Numbered from the stretch's first letter, positions 7,560 to 15,224 are shown. The stretch: 21,184 nt of DNA from Paracoccaceae bacterium (GCA_007123625.1 SKKS01000463.1:1-21184); one strand, 5' to 3'. Notes: generated by a model from the letters alone, not told the origin. Translations and numbers: made by a program.

Positions 7560-8225
7560 ATGCTCTGGACAGTGCCGAATATCCTGACGATTCTGCGTCT
7601 GCTTGCCGCTCCGGGCGTAGCGGTGATGTTTCTGTATTTCCATCGCCCCTGGGCGGACTGGTTTGCACTGGTCCTGTTCACCCTTGCCGCGATTACCGAT
7701 TTCTTCGATGGATATCTGGCGCGGTCCTGGAAACAGGAAAGTCGCATCGGCGCCATGCTCGACCCCATCGCCGACAAGGCGATGGTCGTCATCGCGCTGT
7801 TGGTTATCACCGGCTATTCGGGCATGGACCCCTGGCTGATCCTGCCGGCCACGGTGATCCTGTTCCGCGAGGTGTTTGTGTCGGGCCTGCGCGAATTCCT
7901 CGGCGACCGCTCCGGCCTGCTCAAGGTGACATCCCTTGCCAAGTGGAAGACCACGGCCCAGATGGTGGCCATAGCGGTGCTGTTTCTGGCCATGGGGCTG
8001 GAGTATGTCCGCGAGAACGCACAGGTGCGCGAACATGCGGCGCTTCTGGAAACGCTGGCCGAACTGGGGTCCGAGGATCTGAACGTGGTGGTGGTGGCGG
8101 AATTCGGGGGCAGTATCGTCTGGAACACCGGCCTTGCGCTGATCTGGATCGCGGCGATCATGACGGCGATTACCGGATGGGAGTATTTCCGCAAGGCACT
8201 GCCAATGCTCAAGGACGAAACATGA
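7560..8225 (+). CDS. pgsA: CDP-diacylglycerol--glycerol-3-phosphate 3-phosphatidyltransferase
   Basis: A 221-residue membrane enzyme that makes phosphatidylglycerol phosphate, the committed step to phosphatidylglycerol and cardiolipin. The CDP-alcohol phosphatidyltransferase signature is intact: D47, D50-G51, A54-R55, G64, D68 and D72. The N-terminal MLWTVPNILTILR is typical of PgsA and fixes the start even though no Shine-Dalgarno is obvious. An insert around 153-185, rich in charged residues, precedes the last helix. The stop codon overlaps the moaD start (ATGA), so the genes are translated together. With psd and pssA 3 kb away, both branches of phospholipid synthesis from CDP-diacylglycerol lie in this window. 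Confidence 0.95.
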   Translation: MLWTVPNILTILRLLAAPGVAVMFLYFHRPWADWFALVLFTLAAITDFFDGYLARSWKQESRIGAMLDPIADKAMVVIALLVITGYSGMDPWLILPATVILFREVFVSGLREFLGDRSGLLKVTSLAKWKTTAQMVAIAVLFLAMGLEYVRENAQVREHAALLETLAELGSEDLNVVVVAEFGGSIVWNTGLALIWIAAIMTAITGWEYFRKALPMLKDET

Positions 8226-8476
8226 TGAAACTGGATGTGCTCTACTTCGCCTGGGTACGCGAACGCATCGGAGAACCGCGTGAAACGGTCGAGACCGACG
8301 CCGCGACTGTGGCCGACCTGGTCGGTGAACTCAGCGCCCGCGAAGAGCGGTATGCCGTGGCCTTTTCCGATCTGTCGGCCCTGCGTGTGGCGGTGGATCA
8401 GGAACTGGCGGAATTCGACGCACCGCTGCAAGGCGTGCGCGAGGTGGCGTTTTTCCCGCCGATGACCGGGGGATGA
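8222..8476 (+). CDS. moaD: Molybdopterin synthase sulfur carrier subunit
   Basis: An 84-residue ubiquitin-fold protein. Its C-terminal Gly-Gly (PPMTGG end) is adenylated and thiocarboxylated, then donates sulfur to precursor Z to form the dithiolene of molybdopterin. The start MMKLDVLYFAWVRERIG is the typical first beta strand. The first ATG (8222) overlaps the pgsA stop by four bases; a second ATG follows directly at 8225. moaE starts four bases after the stop, giving both subunits of the synthase in one unit. Confidence 0.95.
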   Translation: MMKLDVLYFAWVRERIGEPRETVETDAATVADLVGELSAREERYAVAFSDLSALRVAVDQELAEFDAPLQGVREVAFFPPMTGG

Positions 8477-8480
8477 CCCG

Positions 8481-8918
8481 GTGAGCGTGCGCGTTCAGCA
8501 AGGACCGTTCGACTTTGGCGCGGAATGCGACCGTTTCGCCGCGGGGCGGCAGGATACCGGCGCGGTGGTGACCTTCTGCGGAATCGTGCGCGACGATGGC
8601 GGGCTGCGCGCCATGGAGATCGAGCATTATCCCGGCATGACCACGGCGGCCATCGAACGGATGGTCGAAACTGCACGCGACCGATGGTCCCTGACCGATG
8701 CGCTGGTGATCCACCGCTTCGGCCCGCTGGAACCCGGCGAACGGATCATGATGGTGGCCACAGCCGCCCCGCACCGGGCCGACGCCTTTGCCGCGGCTGA
8801 TTATCTGATGGATTACCTCAAATCGCGCGCGCCCTTCTGGAAGAAAGAGCACATGCAGGACGGCACGCACTGGGTCGCCGCGCGGGCCGAAGACGAGGAT
8901 GCGCTGTCGCGCTGGTGA
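8481..8918 (+). CDS. moaE: Molybdopterin synthase catalytic subunit
   Basis: A 145-residue cytosolic enzyme that, with MoaD, inserts two sulfurs into cyclic pyranopterin monophosphate. The family blocks are all present: GAVVTFCGIVRD (27-38), the EIEHYPGMT segment, HRFGPLEPGE (78-87), PHR (97-99) and the active-site FWKKE (119-123) with K121/K122. Translation begins at a GTG four bases after the moaD stop, with GGGGGAT upstream. It is the last gene of the pgsA-moaD-moaE run and converges with the DUF4123 gene across a 12-base gap. Confidence 0.96.
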   Translation: MSVRVQQGPFDFGAECDRFAAGRQDTGAVVTFCGIVRDDGGLRAMEIEHYPGMTTAAIERMVETARDRWSLTDALVIHRFGPLEPGERIMMVATAAPHRADAFAAADYLMDYLKSRAPFWKKEHMQDGTHWVAARAEDEDALSRW

Positions 8919-8930
8919 AACCGCGGCAAC

Positions 8931-9398
8931 TCAGGCCACCGCATCGACGACCAGCGCTCCATCGCGGAGCGCATACCGCAGGGTATGGCCGGTTTCAGGG
9001 TCGGGCGCCCACCAGTAGCTGACACCATTGAACCAGCGCGCAAGGTTCTCGCCCGCACAGGTGGGCAGATACGCACACCACACGCGCGGGTCATAGAACC
9101 GGAACAGCACCACCCGCCCGTCAGGCAACATCGCCTGCATGGCCGGGCGCAGGGTGCGCCGCAGGGACTTGATGTCACAGTCGGCCCAGCACACCAGGCC
9201 CCAGTTGGCGTGCCACCCTTCGCCGCGCAACGCGGTATGCAGGGTCGATCCTTCGTCTAGCAGCACCAGATGCGGTGCCACTGGCCAAAGCTCGGGGTCC
9301 GGCGGCCCGCCGAACAGGCACATGGACTGGCTTTCGTGCTGCAGGAGCGGATACAGCCGGTCATCCTGTGCGCAGTCGATCAGCGCATAAAGGGACAT
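8931..9398 (-). CDS. DUF4123 domain protein, probable T6SS effector chaperone (Tap/TEC type)
   Basis: A 155-residue protein matching the DUF4123 pattern: LYALIDCAQDDRLYPLL at the start, LFGG, ELWPVAPHLVLLD, a GWHANWGLVCWAD segment, LRRTLRPAM, then DGRVVLFRFYDPRVWCAYLPTC near the end. DUF4123 proteins (Tap-1/TEC) are known adaptors that load type VI effectors onto the VgrG/PAAR spike and are not themselves exported. The start at 9398 is chosen for GAGGG upstream; the frame runs open further 5' into the PAAR gene but reads as non-coding there. The gene lies seven bases after the PAAR gene, so the two are one unit. Its cargo is probably encoded on the divergent side of the island. Confidence 0.85.
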   Translation of the reverse strand: MSLYALIDCAQDDRLYPLLQHESQSMCLFGGPPDPELWPVAPHLVLLDEGSTLHTALRGEGWHANWGLVCWADCDIKSLRRTLRPAMQAMLPDGRVVLFRFYDPRVWCAYLPTCAGENLARWFNGVSYWWAPDPETGHTLRYALRDGALVVDAVA

Positions 9399-9405
9399 GC
9401 AGCCC

Positions 9406-9966
9406 TCATTTTCCCGGACGACCCTTGCCGCCGCTGCCGGTCGCATCCTTGCACGGCTCCACAAAGACCGCGCCTGCCTTTGCGGCGGCCTTGAGCACTT
9501 TCGATTGCGGTCCCGGGGACAGCGCGGCACTCGACGACAGTTTTTCCGGCGCGGTAAGCTTGCCGACAGGTACTTCATCGACCGCTTCGAATCTTCCGCC
9601 TTCGCCTGCGGCCGGGGTCGGTCCGCCGCCGCCACTGCCCCTTCCCCCGCCACCACCGCCGCCGCCGGAATTGCCAATGATCACGTTCGGGCTGCCCATG
9701 GTGATCGAACCGCCATGCGCGGTCAGATCACCCATCCGCGCGGCAGGCAAAAAACAGATCGTGACCGTAGGAGACCCTTGCGAGATCATGTCGGGCGGGC
9801 CCACACAGGTGCACAGGTCACTGACCCGTGCTGCTGGCTGAAAATTGATCAGGACCGTGGGCGCGCATGGCCCCGTGATGGGTCCGCCGACATGCGGAAC
9901 CGGCGGTGTGCCGGGTGTAACCATCGGGCAGGCATGCATGTCGCCCAAACGTGCAGCCGGTGGCAT
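9406..9966 (-). CDS. PAAR-repeat spike-tip protein with glycine linker and C-terminal extension
   Basis: A 186-residue protein. Residues 1-98 hold three PAAR-type repeats (P3-R6, P44-R47, P74-R77), each followed by a D in LGD, VSD or MGD. Candidate zinc ligands are H11, C13, H25, C52, C54 and H84. PAAR proteins form the sharp tip of the type VI secretion spike and carry effectors. A glycine-rich linker (about 98-116) leads to a tail of about 70 residues whose end, KAAAKAGAVFVEPC, recalls tails I remember from other T6SS spike proteins; that is recollection, not a search result. The tail is too short for a typical toxin domain and may dock an effector or the DUF4123 chaperone. GGAGGG lies eight bases before the start. 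Confidence 0.87.
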   Translation of the reverse strand: MPPAARLGDMHACPMVTPGTPPVPHVGGPITGPCAPTVLINFQPAARVSDLCTCVGPPDMISQGSPTVTICFLPAARMGDLTAHGGSITMGSPNVIIGNSGGGGGGGGRGSGGGGPTPAAGEGGRFEAVDEVPVGKLTAPEKLSSSAALSPGPQSKVLKAAAKAGAVFVEPCKDATGSGGKGRPGK

Positions 9967-10082
9967 GCTCCGATCCCTCCATCCCTGCCCGCTTCACGGA
10001 CGCATCGGCCCGAAAAGCGGCACCTTGCGGGCATCTGGAGTTACAAGTGTTGCGCGAAACCGGCCCGTGACGCAAGCATATG

Positions 10083-10110
10083 TTGCCAGAAGCGCTGCGT
10101 TGCGCATAGT
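10083..10110 (+). promoter_or_regulatory. Candidate promoter of the T6SS cargo operon
   Basis: TTGCCA at 10083-10088, a 16-base spacer and CATAGT at 10105-10110 precede the first plus-strand gene of the island by 29 bases. It lies in the 172-base divergent gap 9967-10138, which otherwise shows no gene. The match is moderate and untested. Confidence 0.3.
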
Positions 10111-10138
10111 CTTTCATTGATTTTTGCGGGATGGATTC

Positions 10139-10516
10139 ATGCTCAGCATTTCCCAGCACCAGCTTGACGCCCTGCGCGCAGCACAGGAGCGTGGTTTCAG
10201 GCGGCGCGCGTGGCAGCATGTGAAATCCGACGGCGCCGCACTGGGCAACCCGGATGATGGGCGCCTGATCACAGCGTTCGATCTGTCCGAGGGCTATGTC
10301 CGTCACTGGGGCCTGTTCTGCGAACAGGTGCGTATGGGACTTCTGAAACTTGCGATCCTTGAAGGCGACGCACCCTTCAGGGACCCCCGGTTCGCAGCGA
10401 TCATGTCGGACAGCACCCGCCCCGAACGGCTGCGCCTGCGGCTGGCGGCGGCGTATCTGCAGGAGGTGCAAAGCACCAGCGCTGCACACCCCCAGCACCC
10501 AAGGGGCGGACGATGA
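10139..10516 (+). CDS. Small T6SS-associated protein, possible adaptor
   Basis: A 125-residue soluble protein without signal peptide or membrane helix. It opens with MLSISQHQLDALRAAQERGFRRRAWQHV and continues with a helical pattern ending DPRFAAIMSDSTRPERLRLRLAAAYLQE. This resembles a small helical family often found beside VgrG, PAAR and DUF4123 genes (an N-terminal segment like I-x-Q-x-Q-x-x-A-L, then a yG...v.ry...G..F pattern); the resemblance is from memory and is moderate. The start at ATG 10139 is preferred to the TTG at 10124. The stop overlaps the next start as ATGA, so it is translationally coupled to the 608-residue protein and probably acts with it, as chaperone, adaptor or regulator. 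Confidence 0.6.
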   Translation: MLSISQHQLDALRAAQERGFRRRAWQHVKSDGAALGNPDDGRLITAFDLSEGYVRHWGLFCEQVRMGLLKLAILEGDAPFRDPRFAAIMSDSTRPERLRLRLAAAYLQEVQSTSAAHPQHPRGGR

Positions 10517-12339
10517 GCGATCAGCATCACTCTCCCCCCTGGCGGCTTCGGACGCAGGCGCAATCCCCGCCGGAACCGGGCGCCCCACCCTCCGCAGATA
10601 ACCCCGTTACAGCAACGCCACCGCTGCTTCTGCCCCCTGGACGATCGAGTGCGTTGATGCTTCTGGACGCACTGACGTTGGGGGACTTTCTGAGTTCCGC
10701 CAACAAGGACGGCTCCGCCGATTGCGACACGCTTCCGCCTGAAGAAAAGACCTGCTGCTTCAGCGCCATCAGCATCCGTTGTGCGCATCCGGAACGAAAA
10801 TTCGTTCTGGTTCCCCCCGACACGGTGACCAACGACGCGAACGACCAGATCATTCAGCTGGTTGCCGATACAACCAACATTTCCGGAGATACCATAGATA
10901 CCGTGGATACATTGATGTTCCGGATTCACGGGGGGCCTTGCAACAAGGGCAAGCCGGGCTACCCGCACCTGAGAATAGATGGTCAGAATTTCCAAGCATC
11001 AGGAGAGACCAAACTTTCCGGACCGAAGACAAATCCCCTGGAGCCAGTCATCCTGAGCGCGTTCTTGCGTCGCTTCCTGACAACCGACCCGACCCGGACC
11101 GCGAGACATTATCACGGGACCGTAGTGGCCTGCGAAGGCGGAGCCGAACACAGCTTTCAGGTGCATGTCTATCCCAAACGCAAATGGGAGGGCGAGATTT
11201 CGCTGGGCTACGAGGCGGCGGAATTCAAGGAAACCTTTCTTGAAATGGACCATAAGGCGATTGAAAAGAACCTTGCGAAGGATGCCGCCAAGTCCAAGAT
11301 GCCGCCGCCTGTCGTTGCGCGCAAGGCCACCGACGACCTGAAGGTGGCGACACTGGTCAAGCAGGACAAGATGACCTTTGGCGGCAAGATCACGATCACC
11401 GAAGGTGGTCGTGAGGCATCGGTAGAGCTTCCGTTCGAAATCGAGGGCAAAACGTCCGACCTGGCGTTTTCGACGACACGCAAGGTGTTTGACAAGGTCT
11501 ATAACGGGATAACCCGGCTTGGGTTTGCAGGGAATCTTGCATCTTTCAATCTTCTGTGGCCGAAACTGGCTCTGGGCGGCGCGGCGGATTTGAAGGAAGT
11601 ACCCGATGCCTATGACGTGGCCTGGAACGGTACCGTGTTTTTCAAGGCAGATCCCCTTATCGGTGCACAAGGTACGCTTGACGTATTTGCCGGGATCGTC
11701 ATGGGTCTGGGTGCAATCCCCGGTGGCGGTGCCCTGGCATTGCAACTTCTCAGGCTACGCAGGCATCTAGAAGGCTCTGATGACGACAACCGCGCGTTCA
11801 AGGCCAAGGCACGCATAGATCTGATCGCGACCGGGACGTTGGCGGGCGAGGTAACCTTCACCTTCGGATCCCGGATAACCAATGCCGGTTCGGGCGAGAT
11901 TGCAGGCGAGTTCATGCTTGAGCTCAAAGGCGAGCTTTCAGCCGAGATCAAGGTCCTGATCATTACCTTTGAAGGCGGCTACGTCGTTTCTGCCGAATTG
12001 AGCATGGGCGGCAAGGTGACTGCCAATGTCGCATCGGGCGGCTGCGGTCTGTCTGGGTGTTTCTATTTCAATGGCCTGTATCTCAAGGGTGCGTTCACAT
12101 ACAGTGCGGGTGGCGAAATGCTCGGAACATCGCCGCCAGGCATGATCGCCAGGATTTTTTTGCGAATGAAGAAATTTGTCGGCGGAAGCAATGAATCCGC
12201 CAGCGACGGGCAGGGCGGGAAGTCACTTTCGAAACCCAAGATAAGCGGATCACAGGACCATTTTTCCTACAAGCTGCTTGACGAATGGCAATGGCCCGCC
12301 GGGGAAAACGTCAGCCTGTCCGACGAAGGGTCGGTCTGA
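10513..12339 (+). CDS. Large T6SS-associated protein, candidate secreted effector of unknown activity
   Basis: A 608-residue protein. Residues 1-45 are proline-rich and probably disordered. Residues 70-235 form a mixed beta domain with the pattern CCFSAISIRC, then a VILSAFLRRF segment and a VHVYPKRKWEGEISL strand. From memory this matches the conserved N-terminal half of large uncharacterised proteins next to VgrG/PAAR genes in gammaproteobacteria. Residues 365-415 contain FFKADPLIGAQGTLDVFAGIV and a glycine-rich hydrophobic stretch. Residues 433-535 are regularly alternating beta strands (VTFTFGS, GEFMLELKGEL, GGYVVSAELSMGGKV), followed by a polar tail. There is no signal peptide and no recognisable enzyme motif. 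Eight cysteines include pairs at 81-82 and 511/516. A pore-forming or membrane-acting toxin is possible but unproven. Confidence 0.7.
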   Translation: MSDQHHSPPWRLRTQAQSPPEPGAPPSADNPVTATPPLLLPPGRSSALMLLDALTLGDFLSSANKDGSADCDTLPPEEKTCCFSAISIRCAHPERKFVLVPPDTVTNDANDQIIQLVADTTNISGDTIDTVDTLMFRIHGGPCNKGKPGYPHLRIDGQNFQASGETKLSGPKTNPLEPVILSAFLRRFLTTDPTRTARHYHGTVVACEGGAEHSFQVHVYPKRKWEGEISLGYEAAEFKETFLEMDHKAIEKNLAKDAAKSKMPPPVVARKATDDLKVATLVKQDKMTFGGKITITEGGREASVELPFEIEGKTSDLAFSTTRKVFDKVYNGITRLGFAGNLASFNLLWPKLALGGAADLKEVPDAYDVAWNGTVFFKADPLIGAQGTLDVFAGIVMGLGAIPGGGALALQLLRLRRHLEGSDDDNRAFKAKARIDLIATGTLAGEVTFTFGSRITNAGSGEIAGEFMLELKGELSAEIKVLIITFEGGYVVSAELSMGGKVTANVASGGCGLSGCFYFNGLYLKGAFTYSAGGEMLGTSPPGMIARIFLRMKKFVGGSNESASDGQGGKSLSKPKISGSQDHFSYKLLDEWQWPAGENVSLSDEGSV

Positions 12340-13172
12340 TGAAAGGTCACGACTTCTTTCTTGAGATCAGCATTTTCGAGCGCCGCTGCGAAATCCATGT
12401 CAACGGAATACCGCTCTTGCGTGATACGTCGGGCGGCAGGATCGAAACCCGGCTCCCGGTCAACCACCTGCTTCTGCCCGGCGCCAACCGGCTTGAATGG
12501 CTGATCGTGCCGGATGAAACCGATTTCGTTCCTGATCGTGTCGGGGTGGATGCGCGGCTGATGTACGCCGCTGGGCCAGGACAAGAGCCCCAGCCGGTTG
12601 CCGCCCTTTCGCAAAAGGGTGCGTTGCCTGAAGGCAGCACCGAAGATGCCACTGGCGCCGGACCAACCGTGCTTGGGACGGCAGGACCCGTTCAAATCTG
12701 GCAAGACGCCCGGACAGGTCTTGCAATGGTGCGCAGGGACCTGACGCTTGACGCGCCACTGCTGCGATGGGCATGGGCAGACGCTTCGCCGATACCTGAT
12801 GGCGATGACGTGCGCGATTCACTTGTGGAATGGTATCGGTATCTGCACGCGCTTTTGATTGCAGGACAGACTGACACGTTGATCGCATTGCATGCCGAAA
12901 AATGCGCCGAGCTTGAAACTGCCTACTCAATGGACACAGATCGCGTTCTGGAAGAAATCGCCCTGCCCTATGTGCACCTTGATGAGAGCTGGCGCCTGCA
13001 AACCCCCGATTGGAGCGCTTCGGAACTGGACTTTGCAGCTGACGGACGTCTGGTGCGCCTGTTCGACCCGATGACTGGCCCGCTGATTCACTACCGCGAC
13101 GCTGTCGGGCTCTGGCGGTCCTTCGACTTCTGGTTGCGGATCGAGGGCGGGCAATGGGTGATCGCGCGCTGA
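12339..13172 (+). CDS. Companion of the candidate effector, possible immunity or accessory protein
   Basis: A 277-residue soluble protein whose ATG shares one base with the preceding stop (TGATG), with AAGGG upstream. Residues 1-72 look like a small beta sandwich: LEISIFERRCEIHVNGIPLLRD, then TRLPVNHLLLPGANRLEWLIVP, a fold reminiscent of carbohydrate-binding or adhesin-like modules. Residues 80-115 are a low-complexity linker. The C-terminal domain (about 118-277) is Trp-rich (LLRWAWADASP, LVEWYRYLHAL, GLWRSFDFWLRI). No signal peptide or membrane helix is visible, which argues against a periplasmic immunity protein of the usual kind. Its place directly behind the effector suggests immunity, a chaperone role, or co-delivery. 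I do not recognise a characterised homologue. Confidence 0.65.
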   Translation: MKGHDFFLEISIFERRCEIHVNGIPLLRDTSGGRIETRLPVNHLLLPGANRLEWLIVPDETDFVPDRVGVDARLMYAAGPGQEPQPVAALSQKGALPEGSTEDATGAGPTVLGTAGPVQIWQDARTGLAMVRRDLTLDAPLLRWAWADASPIPDGDDVRDSLVEWYRYLHALLIAGQTDTLIALHAEKCAELETAYSMDTDRVLEEIALPYVHLDESWRLQTPDWSASELDFAADGRLVRLFDPMTGPLIHYRDAVGLWRSFDFWLRIEGGQWVIAR

Positions 13173-13180
13173 TAGCGCGC
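13164..13180 (+). terminator. Hairpin over the stop codon of the last island gene
   Basis: GCGCGCT (13164-13170) and AGCGCGC (13174-13180) form a perfect 7-base stem with a 3-base loop that includes part of the stop codon. No T tract follows. It may be a weak terminator in the short convergent gap before the AsmA gene. Confidence 0.3.
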
Positions 13181-13235
13181 TTGCGGGACAGCTGCCGACG
13201 AGGCTGAACGGTTTCCGACAAGGGGCGGACGCGGC

Positions 13236-15224
13236 TCAGTCCCGGCCCAGCAGGCGGCCAAGCCCGCGCCCGATTTCCTGTTCCAGACGGCGGCGCGCCG
13301 CGTCTTCCAGCGATTCGCCCTCGTCGCGCTCCACGCCAAGTCGCTCCTGCAATTCGCGCTCGGCGCGGGCGCGCCCTTCATCCTCGCGCCGTCGCGCTTC
13401 CTGACGCGCGATCTCTTCCAGCCGCGCCGCTTCTTCGCGCAGGCGCTCTTGCGCCAGTGCTTCCAGATCCAGCCGGAAGCGCGGTGCATCCCACGGGCCG
13501 GTGATCAGCAAGGGCACGCGCAGCGCCTGCCCGGTTTCGGGGTCGCGCATGGCCTCGGGGGTCACGCGATAGTTCAGCACGCGCTCCCCGATTCCCACAG
13601 TGCCACGCCCGGTCACATTCAGCCGTGAAGCGTGCATCTGCAGGTCATCGCTGCGCAACACGCCACCCTCCATGGTGAAGCTGCCATCAATCCGGTCATA
13701 GATCGTGCGCGCGCCCTCGCCCATGTAGGACAGATCGAGCGTGCGCAGCATTCCCGCTAGATCAAGGCCCAGAATCTCGCCCTGCCCCAGATCGATTCGC
13801 CCCGCGCCCGACAAGCTGTTCATGATGGCGTGCATCGAGTTGCCGACGCCGAGGAAACGCACCTCCGCAGCGCCCCTGCCCTGCAGGCGCTCGAACCCCG
13901 CGATGTCGCGCAGAAGCGGCAGCAACGCCACATCCGCGATGCGCAGATTGCCGCCGACCGACCCGCTGCCGCGTCCGTTCAGCACGAATTCACCCGTCAG
14001 CGCACCATCGAACAATCGCACGTCGCGCAGATCAAAAACCGCACGCGCATTTTCAAGGCTGAGGCCAAGTCGCGCCTGTTCCAGCTGCACCACGCCTGTT
14101 TCGACGCTGCCCGCCGTCAACGCGATATCAGCGTCCAGCACCCCCAGCGCGGCAAGGTCCATCGGCGTCCGTGACCAGCCCGCCGGAGCGTCCCCTCCCG
14201 CCCCGCCCGCGCCGGGCACGGGGCGCAGATCCAGCGCGTCGGCGGTCAGTTGCGCCGTCAGATGCGGACGCGCCCCGCCGACCCGCAGGTCCGCTGCACC
14301 GCTGAGCCGATTGGACCCGGCCCGAAACCACGCCTCGCGCGCGTGCACGCCGCCATCGGCGCTGCGGGTCAGTTGTCCGGCAAATTCCAGCGGCGCCATA
14401 CCCGCAGGCAGATCGCCCCCGGACTGCCCCAGAAGGGACATCACCGGCGCCAGTGTCGGCACTTCCACCTCGGTGCGCCCGTCAAGGGCAAGGGGCTGCA
14501 ACCCGGCGCGCCCGTCGAAACGCAGGTTGGCGCCCGCGGCTTCGGCGTTCATGGTCAGCGCACTCACGCGTCCGTCCATGAACGCCCCCGGCTGCGCCAC
14601 GCTCATCTGTGCATTGAACGTCTGGCCGTTCATGCGCCCCCGTACGCGCAGTTGTGCCGCGCGGTCCAGACCGGGCAGGCGCAGTTCCGCAAACACCTCG
14701 GACACACTCAGATCGATGCCCGCGCCATGGTCGCGGAACCGCAGGCGCCCATCGCTGATTTCGGCAAGTTCCAGAACAAAGCCGCGCTCTGCCCGCGCGG
14801 CTGAAAGAGCGTGGTCGGGCACGGAGTCTACCACCGACCGCCGCGCCAGTGCCCAGTTGTCCTGTCCGTCCGGCCCGCGTTCCAGAATCACATCCGGCGC
14901 GCGCAGTTCCAGCCGCTGGATGATGACATCCCCCGCCCAGAGCGCAGCAACATCAAGGCCCACATCCATCACCTCGGCCCGCAACATCGGCCCGGCGTCC
15001 GACCATGGCGCATTCGCAAGGCTGACCTGCTCAAGCCGCACTCCGATCAGCGGATAGATCGACGGCCGCACTGACCCTTCGATCACCAGCGCGCGTCCGG
15101 TCTCGGCCTCGAACCGCTGCGCGACGATCCCGGCAATCCGTTCGGACGGGATCAGGAACAGCGCCAGCCCCGCCAGAACCCCCAGCGACACCACAACACC
15201 CAGAAGTCGGATCACCCAGCGCAT
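13236..15224 (-). CDS. AsmA family envelope protein
   Basis: A 662-residue protein of the AsmA group (bridge-like lipid-transfer relatives that help phospholipids or outer-membrane parts cross the periplasm). One N-terminal membrane anchor (about 3-25) is followed by the typical start ERIAGIVAQRFEAETGRALVIEGSVRPSIYPLIGVRLEQV. Long repeated beta-strand sections follow, then the C-terminal AsmA block (about 455-585: GAGRIDLGQGEILGLDLAGMLR, DRIDGSFTMEGGVLRSDDL). The last 75 or so residues are a highly charged coiled coil, extra to the basic family layout. The ATG at 15224 is chosen, with a GGGGGG run four bases upstream; a GTG at 15227 is the alternative. It lies 90 bases downstream of Anbu on the same strand and could be co-transcribed. 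Confidence 0.9.
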   Translation of the reverse strand: MRWVIRLLGVVVSLGVLAGLALFLIPSERIAGIVAQRFEAETGRALVIEGSVRPSIYPLIGVRLEQVSLANAPWSDAGPMLRAEVMDVGLDVAALWAGDVIIQRLELRAPDVILERGPDGQDNWALARRSVVDSVPDHALSAARAERGFVLELAEISDGRLRFRDHGAGIDLSVSEVFAELRLPGLDRAAQLRVRGRMNGQTFNAQMSVAQPGAFMDGRVSALTMNAEAAGANLRFDGRAGLQPLALDGRTEVEVPTLAPVMSLLGQSGGDLPAGMAPLEFAGQLTRSADGGVHAREAWFRAGSNRLSGAADLRVGGARPHLTAQLTADALDLRPVPGAGGAGGDAPAGWSRTPMDLAALGVLDADIALTAGSVETGVVQLEQARLGLSLENARAVFDLRDVRLFDGALTGEFVLNGRGSGSVGGNLRIADVALLPLLRDIAGFERLQGRGAAEVRFLGVGNSMHAIMNSLSGAGRIDLGQGEILGLDLAGMLRTLDLSYMGEGARTIYDRIDGSFTMEGGVLRSDDLQMHASRLNVTGRGTVGIGERVLNYRVTPEAMRDPETGQALRVPLLITGPWDAPRFRLDLEALAQERLREEAARLEEIARQEARRREDEGRARAERELQERLGVERDEGESLEDAARRRLEQEIGRGLGRLLGRD

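Noticed and set aside
9640..9670. Short CCG/CCA-type repeat as a CRISPR or microsatellite element
   Set aside because: It is the coding sequence for the poly-glycine linker of the PAAR protein and has no spacer structure.
9399..9677. Upstream extension of the DUF4123 reading frame
   Set aside because: It lies inside the PAAR gene in another frame and encodes a basic low-complexity sequence. The start at 9398 has GAGGG and the family N-terminus.
13741..15057. A 438-codon plus-strand open frame
   Set aside because: Antisense to the AsmA gene, very rich in Arg, Ser and Pro, with no ribosome-binding site or family motif. It is a by-product of high GC.
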